Of a stretch of 64,000 nucleotides of DNA, positions 56,347 to 64,000 are shown piece after piece. Below the pieces are notes generated by a model. The model saw only the letters and a program-made list of their open reading frames with translations, was not told the DNA's origin and made no database searches. The stretch covers positions 951,501 to 1,015,500 of the forward strand of contig NC_010730.1 in the NCBI RefSeq assembly GCF_000020325.1, read 5' to 3'. Numbering within the stretch: the stretch's first letter is position 1; every line of letters begins with the position of its first letter. The DNA comes from Sulfurihydrogenibium sp. YO3AOP1 (GTDB lineage: Bacteria > Aquificota > Aquificia > Aquificales > Hydrogenothermaceae). The position numbers and the translations under genes are program-made.

Positions 56347-56548
56347 AAGGTTATTTATTAACGTAATAAGATTTTATCAAAAATACATCTCACCTATTAA
56401 AGGGCAGAGTTGCAGATTTCATCCGACTTGCTCAGAGTATGCAGTTTTATCTATTGAAAAGTATGGAATTATAAAAGGCTCATTAAAAGCTATCTGGAGA
56501 ATACTTAGATGTAATCCTTTTTCAAAGGGTGGCGTTGATTATCCTTAA
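56339..56548 (+). CDS. yidD: membrane protein insertion efficiency factor YidD
   Basis: The 69-residue protein has the YidD signature IRFYQKYISPIKGQSCRFHPTCSEYAVLSIEKYG and RILRCNPFSKGGVDYP. It overlaps the rnpA end by eight bases and lies 18 bp before yidC, the standard order. It aids YidC-dependent insertion at the membrane. Confidence 0.96.
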   Translation: MIKRLFINVIRFYQKYISPIKGQSCRFHPTCSEYAVLSIEKYGIIKGSLKAIWRILRCNPFSKGGVDYP

Positions 56549-56566
56549 AACATTAGAGGTGAAAAG

Positions 56567-58114
56567 ATGGAACAACAAGATATGCAAAAGAGGTTTATGA
56601 TATTTTTTGGAGCAGTTGCACTGCTTCTAATATCTTTTTCTCTAATCAGTCAATATTTTTTTAAAGACAGTACTCAAAATCAAAAAAATCAAACTCAGCA
56701 GACTCAAAGAGAGGTTGCGGCTCCTATTAAACAAATTAGCGGAAGTTATGACCTTGTCTTAACTGGCGAAAGAGTAAATACTGATAATTTAAAAGATTTG
56801 GTTAGAATTAAAACAAAGGAAGGCTATATAGAGTTTAGTAATATCGGCGGTAGAATAGTATCAGCTTTTGATAACAGATATAATGTTGATATTATTCCTG
56901 AATTTTCTAAATCTAATAAAGTTTTTCCTGGAGAAATTATAACCACAGATATAAATACTACAAAACTTTTAAACTTTTCAAAATATGAATCAAAAATTCA
57001 AGATAATAAAATCTTATTTTACTTGAAAAATGAAAATGTAGAAGTTGAAAAAACTTATACAATTAACGATGATAATACTATAACAGTTGACATTAAAACC
57101 AAAGGTCTTGAAAATGTAGGATTAGCATATTTAACAGGTATAACTTTAAAATCTGAGGGAACTTTTGGACACAATGGACCTATCATTAAGACTGACAAGG
57201 AAATTATAAAAATAAACAACGATATTAATACTATTCAAACAATCAGAGATAAAATACTTTGGGCTGGTCAAGAAAATAAATATTTTATGCAGATTCTGTC
57301 GATTAAAGGTGGCATAAACACTGTTTATATAGTTCCGGTTGCAAAAGATACTACCGTTGTTTTATCTGAAATCCCAGCATCTTTTGAAGGATTTAATTAT
57401 TTAGGTCCAAAACTCTACTCACTTCTTGGAGAAATTACAGATAAGTATCAAAAGCTTTGGAATGTAGATTTAAATTTAAGAAGTTCTGTTGATTTTGGCT
57501 TCTTTGGTATTCTTGGAAAACCTTTATTCCTACTGCTTCATTTTATATATGACTTTGTCCATAACTGGGGGTTGGCAATCATTGTCTTAACTGTATTATT
57601 AAGACTTGTGTTATTCCCGCTTAATCACAAATCTCTAAAAGCAATGAAAAAAATGGCAGACCTTGCTCCAGAAATGGAAAAACTTAAGAAAAAATATGCA
57701 AAAGACCCACAAAAACTACAAGAAGAAATTATGAAGCTGTACGCAGAAGCTGGAGCAAATCCAATGAGTGGATGCTTGCCAATTCTTGCTCAAATCCCTA
57801 TATTCATAGCATTATACAATGTTTTAATGGTAACAGTTGAGTTAAAAAATGCTCCGTTTATGCTTTGGATAAAAGACCTTTCAGATAAAGACCCTTACTA
57901 TGTTTTACCAATCTTAATGGGACTATCAATGGTTGCTCAGCAGTTTATAACTCCAAGCTCTGATAAAAATCAAAGAATGATCATGTATATTATGGCTGGT
58001 GTGTTTACATTTATGTTTATGAATTTTCCATCAGGACTTGTTTTATACTGGCTAACGAATAATATATTAGGATTAATTCAAAGTGTTATTATTAACAAAT
58101 CAATGAAAAAATGA
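56567..58114 (+). CDS. yidC: membrane protein insertase YidC
   Basis: The 515-residue Gram-negative-type insertase has an N-terminal membrane helix, a Gln-rich linker, a large periplasmic beta-domain (about 60-310) and a C-terminal five-helix core. The core includes FVHNWGLAIIVLTVLLRLVLFPLNHKSLKAMKKM, GANPMSGCLPILAQIPIFIALYNVL and LVLYWLTNNILGLIQ. It overlaps mnmE by four bases (ATGA). Confidence 0.96.
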   Translation: MEQQDMQKRFMIFFGAVALLLISFSLISQYFFKDSTQNQKNQTQQTQREVAAPIKQISGSYDLVLTGERVNTDNLKDLVRIKTKEGYIEFSNIGGRIVSAFDNRYNVDIIPEFSKSNKVFPGEIITTDINTTKLLNFSKYESKIQDNKILFYLKNENVEVEKTYTINDDNTITVDIKTKGLENVGLAYLTGITLKSEGTFGHNGPIIKTDKEIIKINNDINTIQTIRDKILWAGQENKYFMQILSIKGGINTVYIVPVAKDTTVVLSEIPASFEGFNYLGPKLYSLLGEITDKYQKLWNVDLNLRSSVDFGFFGILGKPLFLLLHFIYDFVHNWGLAIIVLTVLLRLVLFPLNHKSLKAMKKMADLAPEMEKLKKKYAKDPQKLQEEIMKLYAEAGANPMSGCLPILAQIPIFIALYNVLMVTVELKNAPFMLWIKDLSDKDPYYVLPILMGLSMVAQQFITPSSDKNQRMIMYIMAGVFTFMFMNFPSGLVLYWLTNNILGLIQSVIINKSMKK

Positions 58115-59454
58115 ACAAAGATACAATCGTAGCAAATGCAACCCCACTAATTCCATCAGCAATTTCAATAGTTAGGATTAGTGGGGATAAAGCTTTAGAA
58201 ATAGGTAGAAAAATATTCTCTCTGCCGGAAAACATAACTCCAAGAAAAGTTTATTTTGGTAAAATTTTTAACAATAAAGGTGAAATTATTGACGAAGGTT
58301 TATTCGTATACTTTCAAAAGCCAAAAAGCTTTACTGGTGAAGACCTTGTAGAGATTTACCCCCACGGAAGCGTTCCTGTTGTAAAAAGCATATTAGAAGC
58401 TTGTTTTATGTATGGTGCAAGATTAGCAAGACCGGGTGAATTTACAGAAAGAGCTTTTTTAAATGGAAAAATTGATCTATTACAAGCAGAAGCTATAGCA
58501 GACCTAATCAATGCAAAATCTGAAAGAGCAGCAAAAATTGCAGTCTCTATACTGGAAGGAAAATTATCTAAACAGATAAACATTTTAAGAGAAAAGCTGA
58601 TAAATCTTATATCTTTAATAGAAGCTGAGATCAATTTTCCTGAAGATGTTGAAGAGATAGACAGTAGTCTTATTATTTCTCAGTTAGAAGAGGTAAAATC
58701 TCAAATAGATAAACTTTTAGCAAGCTATAAAAAAGGAAATCTTATAAAAGAAGGTATTAAGCTTGCAATCGTTGGAAGACCAAATGTTGGAAAATCCTCT
58801 TTATTTAATGCACTTGTTGGCTATGAAAGAGCAATAGTTTCTGAAATACAAGGAACTACAAGAGATTTTATAGAAGAAAGCCTTAAAATAAAAGATATTC
58901 CAGTTATTTTACTTGATACAGCGGGGCTTAGAGATACAGAAGATAAAATAGAAAAAATAGGCATAGAAAAAGCACAAGAGAAAATAAATGAAGCTGATAT
59001 TATCTTATTTGTGATAGATGCATCCTCTGGTTTTACAGAAGAAGATAAAAAAATTTATGATAAAATTAAAGATAAGCCACATATAATTGTAGTAAATAAA
59101 TCTGATTTAAACAACAAACCTATTGATTTTTTTGAAAAATATGATAACATTGTATATACAAGTATTATAAACAATCAAGGAATAAAAGAGTTAGAAGAAA
59201 AAATCATAACATCCTTAGGAATCATAGAAAAAGAAGATGATCTCTTCATAAACCTAAGACAATCGACTTTACTAAAGCAAGCAAAAGAAAAAATAGAGGA
59301 GATAGAAAATCATATTAACTATTTAATCAATAATAAAGAAATATTAATGATTTACATTCAAGAGGCTTTAAATTACTTAGATGAAGTCGTAGGGGCTATA
59401 TCAACAGAAGATGTTTTAGATAATATCTTTAGTAAATTCTGCATAGGTAAATAA
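58111..59454 (+). CDS. mnmE: tRNA modification GTPase MnmE (TrmE)
   Basis: MnmE with MnmG modifies wobble U34 of certain tRNAs. The 447-residue protein has the folate-binding N-terminal domain ([20 protein letters not shown]), a helical domain and an inserted G domain. The G domain has [39 protein letters not shown] and NKSD. The invariant C-terminal CIGK supplies the reactive Cys. It ends the rpmH-mnmE run. Confidence 0.96.
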   Translation: MNKDTIVANATPLIPSAISIVRISGDKALEIGRKIFSLPENITPRKVYFGKIFNNKGEIIDEGLFVYFQKPKSFTGEDLVEIYPHGSVPVVKSILEACFMYGARLARPGEFTERAFLNGKIDLLQAEAIADLINAKSERAAKIAVSILEGKLSKQINILREKLINLISLIEAEINFPEDVEEIDSSLIISQLEEVKSQIDKLLASYKKGNLIKEGIKLAIVGRPNVGKSSLFNALVGYERAIVSEIQGTTRDFIEESLKIKDIPVILLDTAGLRDTEDKIEKIGIEKAQEKINEADIILFVIDASSGFTEEDKKIYDKIKDKPHIIVVNKSDLNNKPIDFFEKYDNIVYTSIINNQGIKELEEKIITSLGIIEKEDDLFINLRQSTLLKQAKEKIEEIENHINYLINNKEILMIYIQEALNYLDEVVGAISTEDVLDNIFSKFCIGK

Positions 59455-59476
59455 TCAACTAATTAAAGGAGGTCTC

Positions 59477-60748
59477 ATGGTAGACTTATCAACCATCACA
59501 CCTGAATCATTGAAAGAAAAAACATTGGCAGAATTAAAAAAATTAGCTGAAGAGATCGGTGTAGAAAAAATAACAGGACTAAAAAAAGATGAGCTTATAG
59601 AAAAAATCATAGAGAAAAAGGAAGAAAAAGAAGGTTTAGTCAAGATAAATGGTGTTTTAGAAATCCTTCCTGAAGGTTTTGGATTTATTAGATTTCTTGA
59701 AAACAATTACGCACCAAGTCCACAAGATATATATGTTTCACCTTCTCAGATAAAAAGATTTGGACTTAAAACCGGAGATACAATTATCGGAGTAGCAAGG
59801 AATCCAAAGGAAGGTGAAAAATACAGAGCATTAGTCAGAATAGATAGAGTTGGAAGTCTTCCGGTAGAAGAGTTAAAGAAAAGACCATCTTTTGATAAGC
59901 TTATCCCATACCATCCAACAGAAAGATTGAATTTAGAATACGACCCATCTGATTTATCAACTAGGGTTGTTAGCCTTGTAGCACCTATTGGTAAAGGCCA
60001 AAGAGGATTGATAGTTGCACCGCCTAAAGCCGGTAAAACAGTTTTAATCCAAAGAATAGCAAAAGCTATAATAAAGAACCATCCAGAAATTCATTTAATA
60101 ATCCTTCTTATAGATGAAAGGCCTGAAGAAGTTACAGAAATGAGAAGAATAGTAGGCTCCGGGGCAGAAGTAGTAGCATCTACGTTTGATGAACCACCAG
60201 AAAGACACATACAAATCTCTGAGCTTGTAATTGAAAAAGCAAAAAGGATAGTAGAGGAAGGTAGAGATGTTGTGATCTTACTTGACTCAATGACAAGGCT
60301 TGCAAGAGCTTCAAACGCTGTTACACCACCATCCGGTAGAGTTTTATCCGGTGGTATTGAAGCAACGGCATTACAAAGACCTAAAAAATTCTTTGGGGCA
60401 GCTCGTAATATAGAAAACGGCGGAAGTCTTACAATTCTCTCAACAGCTCTTGTGGAAACTGGTTCAAGAATGGACGATGTAATATTTGAAGAATTTAAAG
60501 GAACTGGCAATATGGAGCTTTACTTAGACAGAAGATTAATGGAAAGAAGAATTTTTCCAGCAATAAATATAAGTAAGTCTGGAACAAGAAAAGAGGAACT
60601 TTTACTGGAAGACTGGCAACTGCAAAGATTATGGGTATTGCGTAAATTCTTATCTACAATGGATGAAGTTGAAGCAATGGAATTTTTGTTAAGCAAACTT
60701 TCCAAATTTAAGACAAATGACGAGTTTTTAAGGTCTATGAATGCTTGA
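59477..60748 (+). CDS. rho: transcription termination factor Rho
   Basis: The 423-residue hexameric helicase has an N-terminal Rho_N helix bundle ([20 protein letters not shown]), a cold-shock-like RNA-binding domain ([14 protein letters not shown], then [18 protein letters not shown]), and the RecA-like ATPase. The ATPase has [37 protein letters not shown] and the Q-loop/R-loop region. It lies 22 bp after mnmE with its own GGAGG site. Confidence 0.97.
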   Translation: MVDLSTITPESLKEKTLAELKKLAEEIGVEKITGLKKDELIEKIIEKKEEKEGLVKINGVLEILPEGFGFIRFLENNYAPSPQDIYVSPSQIKRFGLKTGDTIIGVARNPKEGEKYRALVRIDRVGSLPVEELKKRPSFDKLIPYHPTERLNLEYDPSDLSTRVVSLVAPIGKGQRGLIVAPPKAGKTVLIQRIAKAIIKNHPEIHLIILLIDERPEEVTEMRRIVGSGAEVVASTFDEPPERHIQISELVIEKAKRIVEEGRDVVILLDSMTRLARASNAVTPPSGRVLSGGIEATALQRPKKFFGAARNIENGGSLTILSTALVETGSRMDDVIFEEFKGTGNMELYLDRRLMERRIFPAINISKSGTRKEELLLEDWQLQRLWVLRKFLSTMDEVEAMEFLLSKLSKFKTNDEFLRSMNA

Positions 60749-60785
60749 GAATGAATACAGTATAAAAATTATTGATGTCTGACCA

Positions 60786-61030
60786 TCTCGTTTACTTACT
60801 GGAAGTGTTCTAAAATTCCAGTTAGTTGTATAATGTATGCGTAAAATGAGTTTGTTTTTGTCTGTCATCCTGAGGACTTTAGTCCGAAGGATCTTCTCTT
60901 TTAAAAACAAGAAAGTAGAGGCAATTCATGAATTGTCCATACAGTAAATAAGTGAAATGTAAAGGACGGAGATTCTTCGCCGGCTGCAGAATGACGATAT
61001 TGATTTTTGGAATAGTCTTACTACTTACTT
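60786..61030. repeat. family-2 MITE with palindrome, between rho and rpmE
   Basis: The copy starts near GGAAGTGTTCTAAAATTCC and runs through GTCATCCTGAGGACTTTAGTC...GAAGGATCTTC. It contains the imperfect palindrome GGCAATTCATGAATTGTCC (60919-60938) and ATACAGTAAATAAGTGA, then GAGATTCTTCGCCGGCTGCAG and ends near TTTTTGGAATAGTCTTAC. An open frame from 60952 into rpmE is a by-product of this repeat. Confidence 0.78.
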
Positions 61031-61098
61031 CTTGCGCAACATATAAATTTGATATAATATTTAATTCAAAATTTTTTAAAAATTTAGGAGGTATAAAA

Positions 61099-61293
61099 TT
61101 GAAACAAGGAATTCACCCAGAATTAAAATTAACTAAATTTGTTTGTGGTTGTGGAAATGAGTTTGAGATTTATACTGTAAAAGGTGGAACTATACATTTG
61201 GAAGTATGTAATAATTGCCATCCTTTCTATGCTGGAAAATTAAGAATCAAGCCAAAATTCTTAGAACTTCAAGGGCAAGCTTCAGAAAAATAA
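61099..61293 (+). CDS. rpmE: 50S ribosomal protein L31 (zinc-binding form)
   Basis: TTG at 61099 is chosen for the TTAGGAGG site eight bases upstream, giving the normal start MKQGIHPEL; the longer in-frame extension lies in repeat DNA. The 64-residue protein has zinc ligands in CGCG and CNNCHPFYAGK. It is followed by prfA after three bases, a common pairing. Confidence 0.95.
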   Translation: MKQGIHPELKLTKFVCGCGNEFEIYTVKGGTIHLEVCNNCHPFYAGKLRIKPKFLELQGQASEK

Positions 61294-61296
61294 TAG

Positions 61297-62379
61297 ATGG
61301 ATAAAAAGTTTTTAGTCCAATTAGAAAGCATAGAAGAAAAAGTAAAAAAGCTTGAAGAGTTGATGGCTGATCCGGAAGTTTTAAAGGATCAGTCTAAAAT
61401 TCAGTCTATAGCAAAAGAACACAAAGAACTATCAGAAATTTTAAATCTTTATAATGAATATAAAAAAGTAAGTAGACAAATAGAAGAAGTAAAACAACTT
61501 CTAAACTCTACTCCTGATGATGATTTACGCGAATTGGCAGAAGAAGAGTTAGAATCTTTAAAAAAACAGCAGGAAGATTTAGAGAAAAAAATAGAGATAG
61601 CACTTCTACCAAAAGACCCTAACGATGAAAAAAACGTTATCTTAGAAATAAGACAAGGGGCAGGTGGAGACGAAGCATCTTTATTTGCTGCTGAGCTTTT
61701 TAGAATGTATCAAAGATACGCTGAAAGACACGGCTGGAAAACAGAAATTTTAAGCTTACATCCAACAGAAAAAGGCGGTATAAAAGAAGTTATAGCCTTA
61801 ATTAAAGGTAAAGGTGCATACTCAAGATTAAAGTATGAAAGCGGTGTTCATAGGGTTCAAAGGGTGCCAGAAACTGAATCTTCTGGTAGAATTCATACTT
61901 CGACTGTTACAGTGGCTGTTTTGCCAGAAGCTGAAGAGGTTGATATAGAAATAAAACCAGAAGAGTTGAAGATAGAGACTATGAGAGCTGGCGGAGCTGG
62001 TGGTCAACATGTAAACACTACCGATTCAGCTGTTAGAATTACACACATTCCCACAGGAATGGTAGTTACATGCCAAGATGAAAGGTCTCAGCTTCAAAAT
62101 AAAATGAAGGCTATGCAGATTTTAAGAGCAAGACTTAAAGATTATTATGAAAGGCTTGAAAAAGAAAAGATTGCAAAGGAAAGAAAAGAACAGGTTGGAA
62201 CCGGTGAAAGAAGTGAAAAGATAAGAACTTACAACTTTCCACAAAACAGAGTTACTGACCATAGAGTAAACTATACTTCTTATAGAATCAACGATATTAT
62301 GGATGGGGATTTAGACGAAATTATAGATGTGTTGATCGCAAAAGAAAACGAAGAAAAATTAGCAAATTTAGAAATTTAA
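61297..62379 (+). CDS. prfA: peptide chain release factor 1
   Basis: RF1 releases peptides at UAA and UAG. The 360-residue protein has an N-terminal coiled domain, the codon-reading PxT-type tripeptide (PET in RVQRVPETESSGRIHTSTV) and the catalytic GGQ in AGGAGGQHVNTTDSAVR. The PET tripeptide (not SPF) makes this RF1 and not RF2. It is co-oriented with rpmE. Confidence 0.97.
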   Translation: MDKKFLVQLESIEEKVKKLEELMADPEVLKDQSKIQSIAKEHKELSEILNLYNEYKKVSRQIEEVKQLLNSTPDDDLRELAEEELESLKKQQEDLEKKIEIALLPKDPNDEKNVILEIRQGAGGDEASLFAAELFRMYQRYAERHGWKTEILSLHPTEKGGIKEVIALIKGKGAYSRLKYESGVHRVQRVPETESSGRIHTSTVTVAVLPEAEEVDIEIKPEELKIETMRAGGAGGQHVNTTDSAVRITHIPTGMVVTCQDERSQLQNKMKAMQILRARLKDYYERLEKEKIAKERKEQVGTGERSEKIRTYNFPQNRVTDHRVNYTSYRINDIMDGDLDEIIDVLIAKENEEKLANLEI

Positions 62380-62398
62380 AATAAATTTTTAAATACAT

Positions 62399-62472
62399 GC
62401 GCCCATAGCTCAATTGGATAGAGCATGTGACTACGGATCACAAGGTTGGGGGTTCGAGTCCCTCTGGGCGCA
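62399..62472 (+). tRNA. tRNA-Arg (ACG)
   Basis: This 74-nt cloverleaf has acceptor GCGCCCA/TGGGCGC, anticodon loop CTACGGA (anticodon ACG, expected to be deaminated to ICG) and T loop TTCGAGT. CCA is not encoded. It lies 20 bases after prfA. Confidence 0.95.
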
Positions 62473-62522
62473 CTTATTACAGTGTAATATTTCCTAAACT
62501 AATATGACTTTATACATTCACT

Positions 62523-62765
62523 GAGGGTGCTTTAAAATTTTAACTAAGTCTAAAAATTGATTAACCTTTTGATCATTATTATAAAGCCGTGTAAAGAATC
62601 TCCGCTTATGCCTCTACAGTGTCATTCTGAACGAAGTGAAGAATCTCCTGTTTTTCTCTTCAAAAAATCAAAAAAGTGATCCTTCGGACTTACGTCCTCA
62701 GGATGATGAGAAAAAGTAAGTTAACATATACATTCTACAACTTACCAAAATTTTAGAACATTCTC
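62523..62765. repeat. family-2 MITE, complete, with exact 10-bp target duplication
   Basis: The 243-bp element starts GAGGGTGCTTTAAAATTTT and ends with the complement of GAGAATGTTCTAAAATTTT. It is flanked by TACATTCACT at 62513-62522 and 62766-62775. It contains GTCATTCTGAACGAAGTGAAG and GATCCTTCGGACTTACGTC. This is the cleanest evidence in the window that these repeats move as transposon-like units. It lies just upstream of the helicase promoter. Confidence 0.88.
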
Positions 62766-62774
62766 TACATTCAC

Positions 62775-62802
62775 TTGCAATATTCAAAATATAGTGTATA
62801 CT
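62775..62802 (+). promoter_or_regulatory. sigma-70-type promoter of the DEAD-box gene
   Basis: TTGCAA (62775-62780) and TATACT (62797-62802) are separated by 16 bases. Transcription should start near 62809, giving a leader of about 190 nt. The first base of the -35 box is the last base of the MITE target duplication. Confidence 0.7.
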
Positions 62803-62808
62803 ATATAG

Positions 62809-62998
62809 AGTGAAAAGAGGAAAGGAATCCTCTAAAAATAGGAAAATATTATGGAACCCGGGAGTCGGGATTTCGGAGCTTAAAATATAAAATATTATAA
62901 AATCTTTCCAAATCCCACACTTCTAAGTCCTTACTAAAATCCTTAAAATCAGAGCATTTCTTTTCCTCTTTAAAAAAATTTTTTAAGGAGGCATTTTT
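62809..62998 (+). promoter_or_regulatory. long structured 5' leader of the DEAD-box helicase gene
   Basis: This ~190-nt stretch has no ORF but strong self-complementarity. GAGGA pairs with TCCTC near its start. GGGATTTCGGA pairs with TCCAAATCCC across ~35 bases. The early AAAGAGGAAA is complementary to TTTCCTCTTT close to the ribosome site. Alternative pairings of the purine-rich segment could mask or expose translation. Leaders of this length are known for cold-inducible DEAD-box genes; the mechanism here is inferred. Confidence 0.55.
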
Positions 62999-64000
62999 AT
63001 GTCAAATCAAGGTAAAACATTCAAGGATTTAAATCTATCAAAGGAGACTTTAAAATCCTTAGACGAATTAGGTTATTCTAAACCTACAGAAATTCAAGAA
63101 AAAGCAATTCCGGCAGTTATGACCGGAAAGGATTTGGTAGCACAAGCACAAACAGGTACAGGAAAAACTGCAGCTTTTGGAGTACCGATTGTTGAAAAAG
63201 TAAATCCAAAACAAAAGAAAGTTCAAGCATTAATCTTGGTTCCTACAAGAGAGTTAGCAATTCAAGTAGCTAAGGAAATTAAAGAACTTGGAAAAAACAA
63301 AAAAGTTTATACCTTAGCAGTTTACGGCGGTAAATCTATTAGCCATCAAATAAACTTTTTAAAGAAAGGTTCGGATGTGGTAGTAGTTGGTACACCAGGA
63401 AGAGTTAGAGATTTATTAGAAAGAGGCGTTTTAAATCTTGATAATGTAAAAATGTTTGTTTTAGACGAAGCAGATAGAATGCTTGAAATGGGATTTATAG
63501 ACGATATTGAAGAGATTATGTCTTACCTTCCAGAAGATAGACAAAATTTATTATTCTCAGCAACTATGCCAAAAGAGATTTTAGATTTAGCTGAAGAGTT
63601 TTTAAATGAGAATTATGAAACAATAAGAGTTAAGCCAGATGAAGTGACTGTTGAAAAGATAAAACAAATCATTTACAGAGTAAATCCAAGAGATAAGTTT
63701 AAGAAATTAACAGAAGTTTTATCTCAAAATGAGGCAGAAAAAGTAATTATTTTTACACAAACTAAAATCGAAGCTGACGAGCTTGCAGAAAGATTGAATG
63801 AAGAAGGCTTTAATGCAAGTGCTATTCATGGTGATTTTTCTCAAAAGAAAAGAGAAACTGTTTTACATAATTTTAGAACAGGCAAATTAAAAATTCTTGT
63901 AGCTACGGATGTTGCAGCAAGAGGACTTGATATAAAAGGTGTTGACCTTGTTATAAATTATGGTTTACCAAGAGATGCAGAAAGTTATATCCATAGAATA
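62999..64000 (+). CDS. deaD: DEAD-box RNA helicase (DeaD/CsdA type), N-terminal part
   Basis: The gene runs off the window end, with 334 residues visible. Motifs in order are the Q motif (FKDLNLSKETLKSLDELGYSKPTEIQ), I AQTGTGKT, Ia PTRELAIQ, II DEAD in VLDEADRMLEMGF, III SAT, then IFTQTKIEADELAERL and IHGDFSQKKRE, V ATDVAARGLDIKG, and the beginning of VI (ESYIHRI). ATG at 62999 follows AAGGAGGCATTTTT. It unwinds RNA in ribosome assembly or mRNA decay. The exact subfamily needs the missing C-terminus. Confidence 0.95.
   Translation, partial: MSNQGKTFKDLNLSKETLKSLDELGYSKPTEIQEKAIPAVMTGKDLVAQAQTGTGKTAAFGVPIVEKVNPKQKKVQALILVPTRELAIQVAKEIKELGKNKKVYTLAVYGGKSISHQINFLKKGSDVVVVGTPGRVRDLLERGVLNLDNVKMFVLDEADRMLEMGFIDDIEEIMSYLPEDRQNLLFSATMPKEILDLAEEFLNENYETIRVKPDEVTVEKIKQIIYRVNPRDKFKKLTEVLSQNEAEKVIIFTQTKIEADELAERLNEEGFNASAIHGDFSQKKRETVLHNFRTGKLKILVATDVAARGLDIKGVDLVINYGLPRDAESYIHRI

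Noticed and set aside
60952-61098. N-terminal extension of L31 resembling a lipoprotein signal
   Set aside because: The region is a family-2 MITE. TTG at 61099 follows TTAGGAGG and gives a standard L31 length.

Overview
The window is AT-rich, densely packed bacterial DNA. Gene content and protein style point to a hydrogen/sulfur-oxidising member of the Aquificota, most likely the Hydrogenothermaceae (Sulfurihydrogenibium-like). Signs of this are ThyX in place of ThyA, a DsrE/F/H-TusA sulfur-relay operon, an ATP synthase c subunit with a signal peptide, and a bacterial rpmH-rnpA pair, which Aquifex itself lacks. The genus is inferred from remembered family knowledge; no search was run.

Layout. 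1-4.4 kb holds a PerM-type membrane protein cut by the window edge and a thyX-ubiB-mazG operon. 4.7-14.4 kb is a chemotaxis block: a PAS-only protein, a membrane MCP, a soluble PAS-MCP, an 85-residue MCP tip, CheV, a four-helix-bundle protein, CheA, CheW, a J-domain protein, a CheZ-like phosphatase and CheY. Most of its gaps are long inverted arrays of an 8-bp word (GTGAGTAA). 15-17 kb has tRNAs for fMet, Arg, Pro, Asn and Ser around ppa. 17-20.3 kb is an arsenic operon (arsR-thioredoxin-permease-arsC-arsB), followed by mfd. 23.7-28.4 kb is an island of nested, broken insertion sequences (IS110, IS256 and an rve-type IS). 28.5-38.9 kb holds metabolic genes (nadA, rhodanese, ribD, the sulfur-relay operon with moeB and pdxA, proA, panB, tsaC). 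39-44.5 kb has a C39 peptidase/TPR/PA2779 cassette, a frame-shifted lipoprotein, a Rad50/SbcC ATPase and a thiamine-binding protein. 45-51.3 kb has dnaN, gyrB, an L,D-transpeptidase, a BsuPI-like protein and murJ. 51.6-54.3 kb is a second composite IS. 54.4-62.4 kb has atpB-usp-atpE, rpmH-rnpA-yidD-yidC-mnmE, rho, rpmE, prfA and a tRNA-Arg. The window ends inside a DEAD-box helicase gene with a long structured leader.

Nearly every intergenic gap over 200 bp is filled by short MITE-like elements. They are built from one palindromic module (GTCATYCTGA...GAAGRATCTC and its complement). Two families can be separated by their terminal repeats and by module order, and several copies are flanked by direct repeats. 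Two IS110-family copies are each inserted at the same base of this module, in two different MITE families, which suggests sequence-directed targeting.

The observations I rate highest are the IS110 targeting of the repeat module, the octamer hairpin arrays with their CTCC-GAA-GGAG ribosome-site hairpins in the chemotaxis block, the stand-alone MCP tip protein, and an apparent frameshift in an A9 tract near the start of rnpA. I did not find a clear new defence or CRISPR system.
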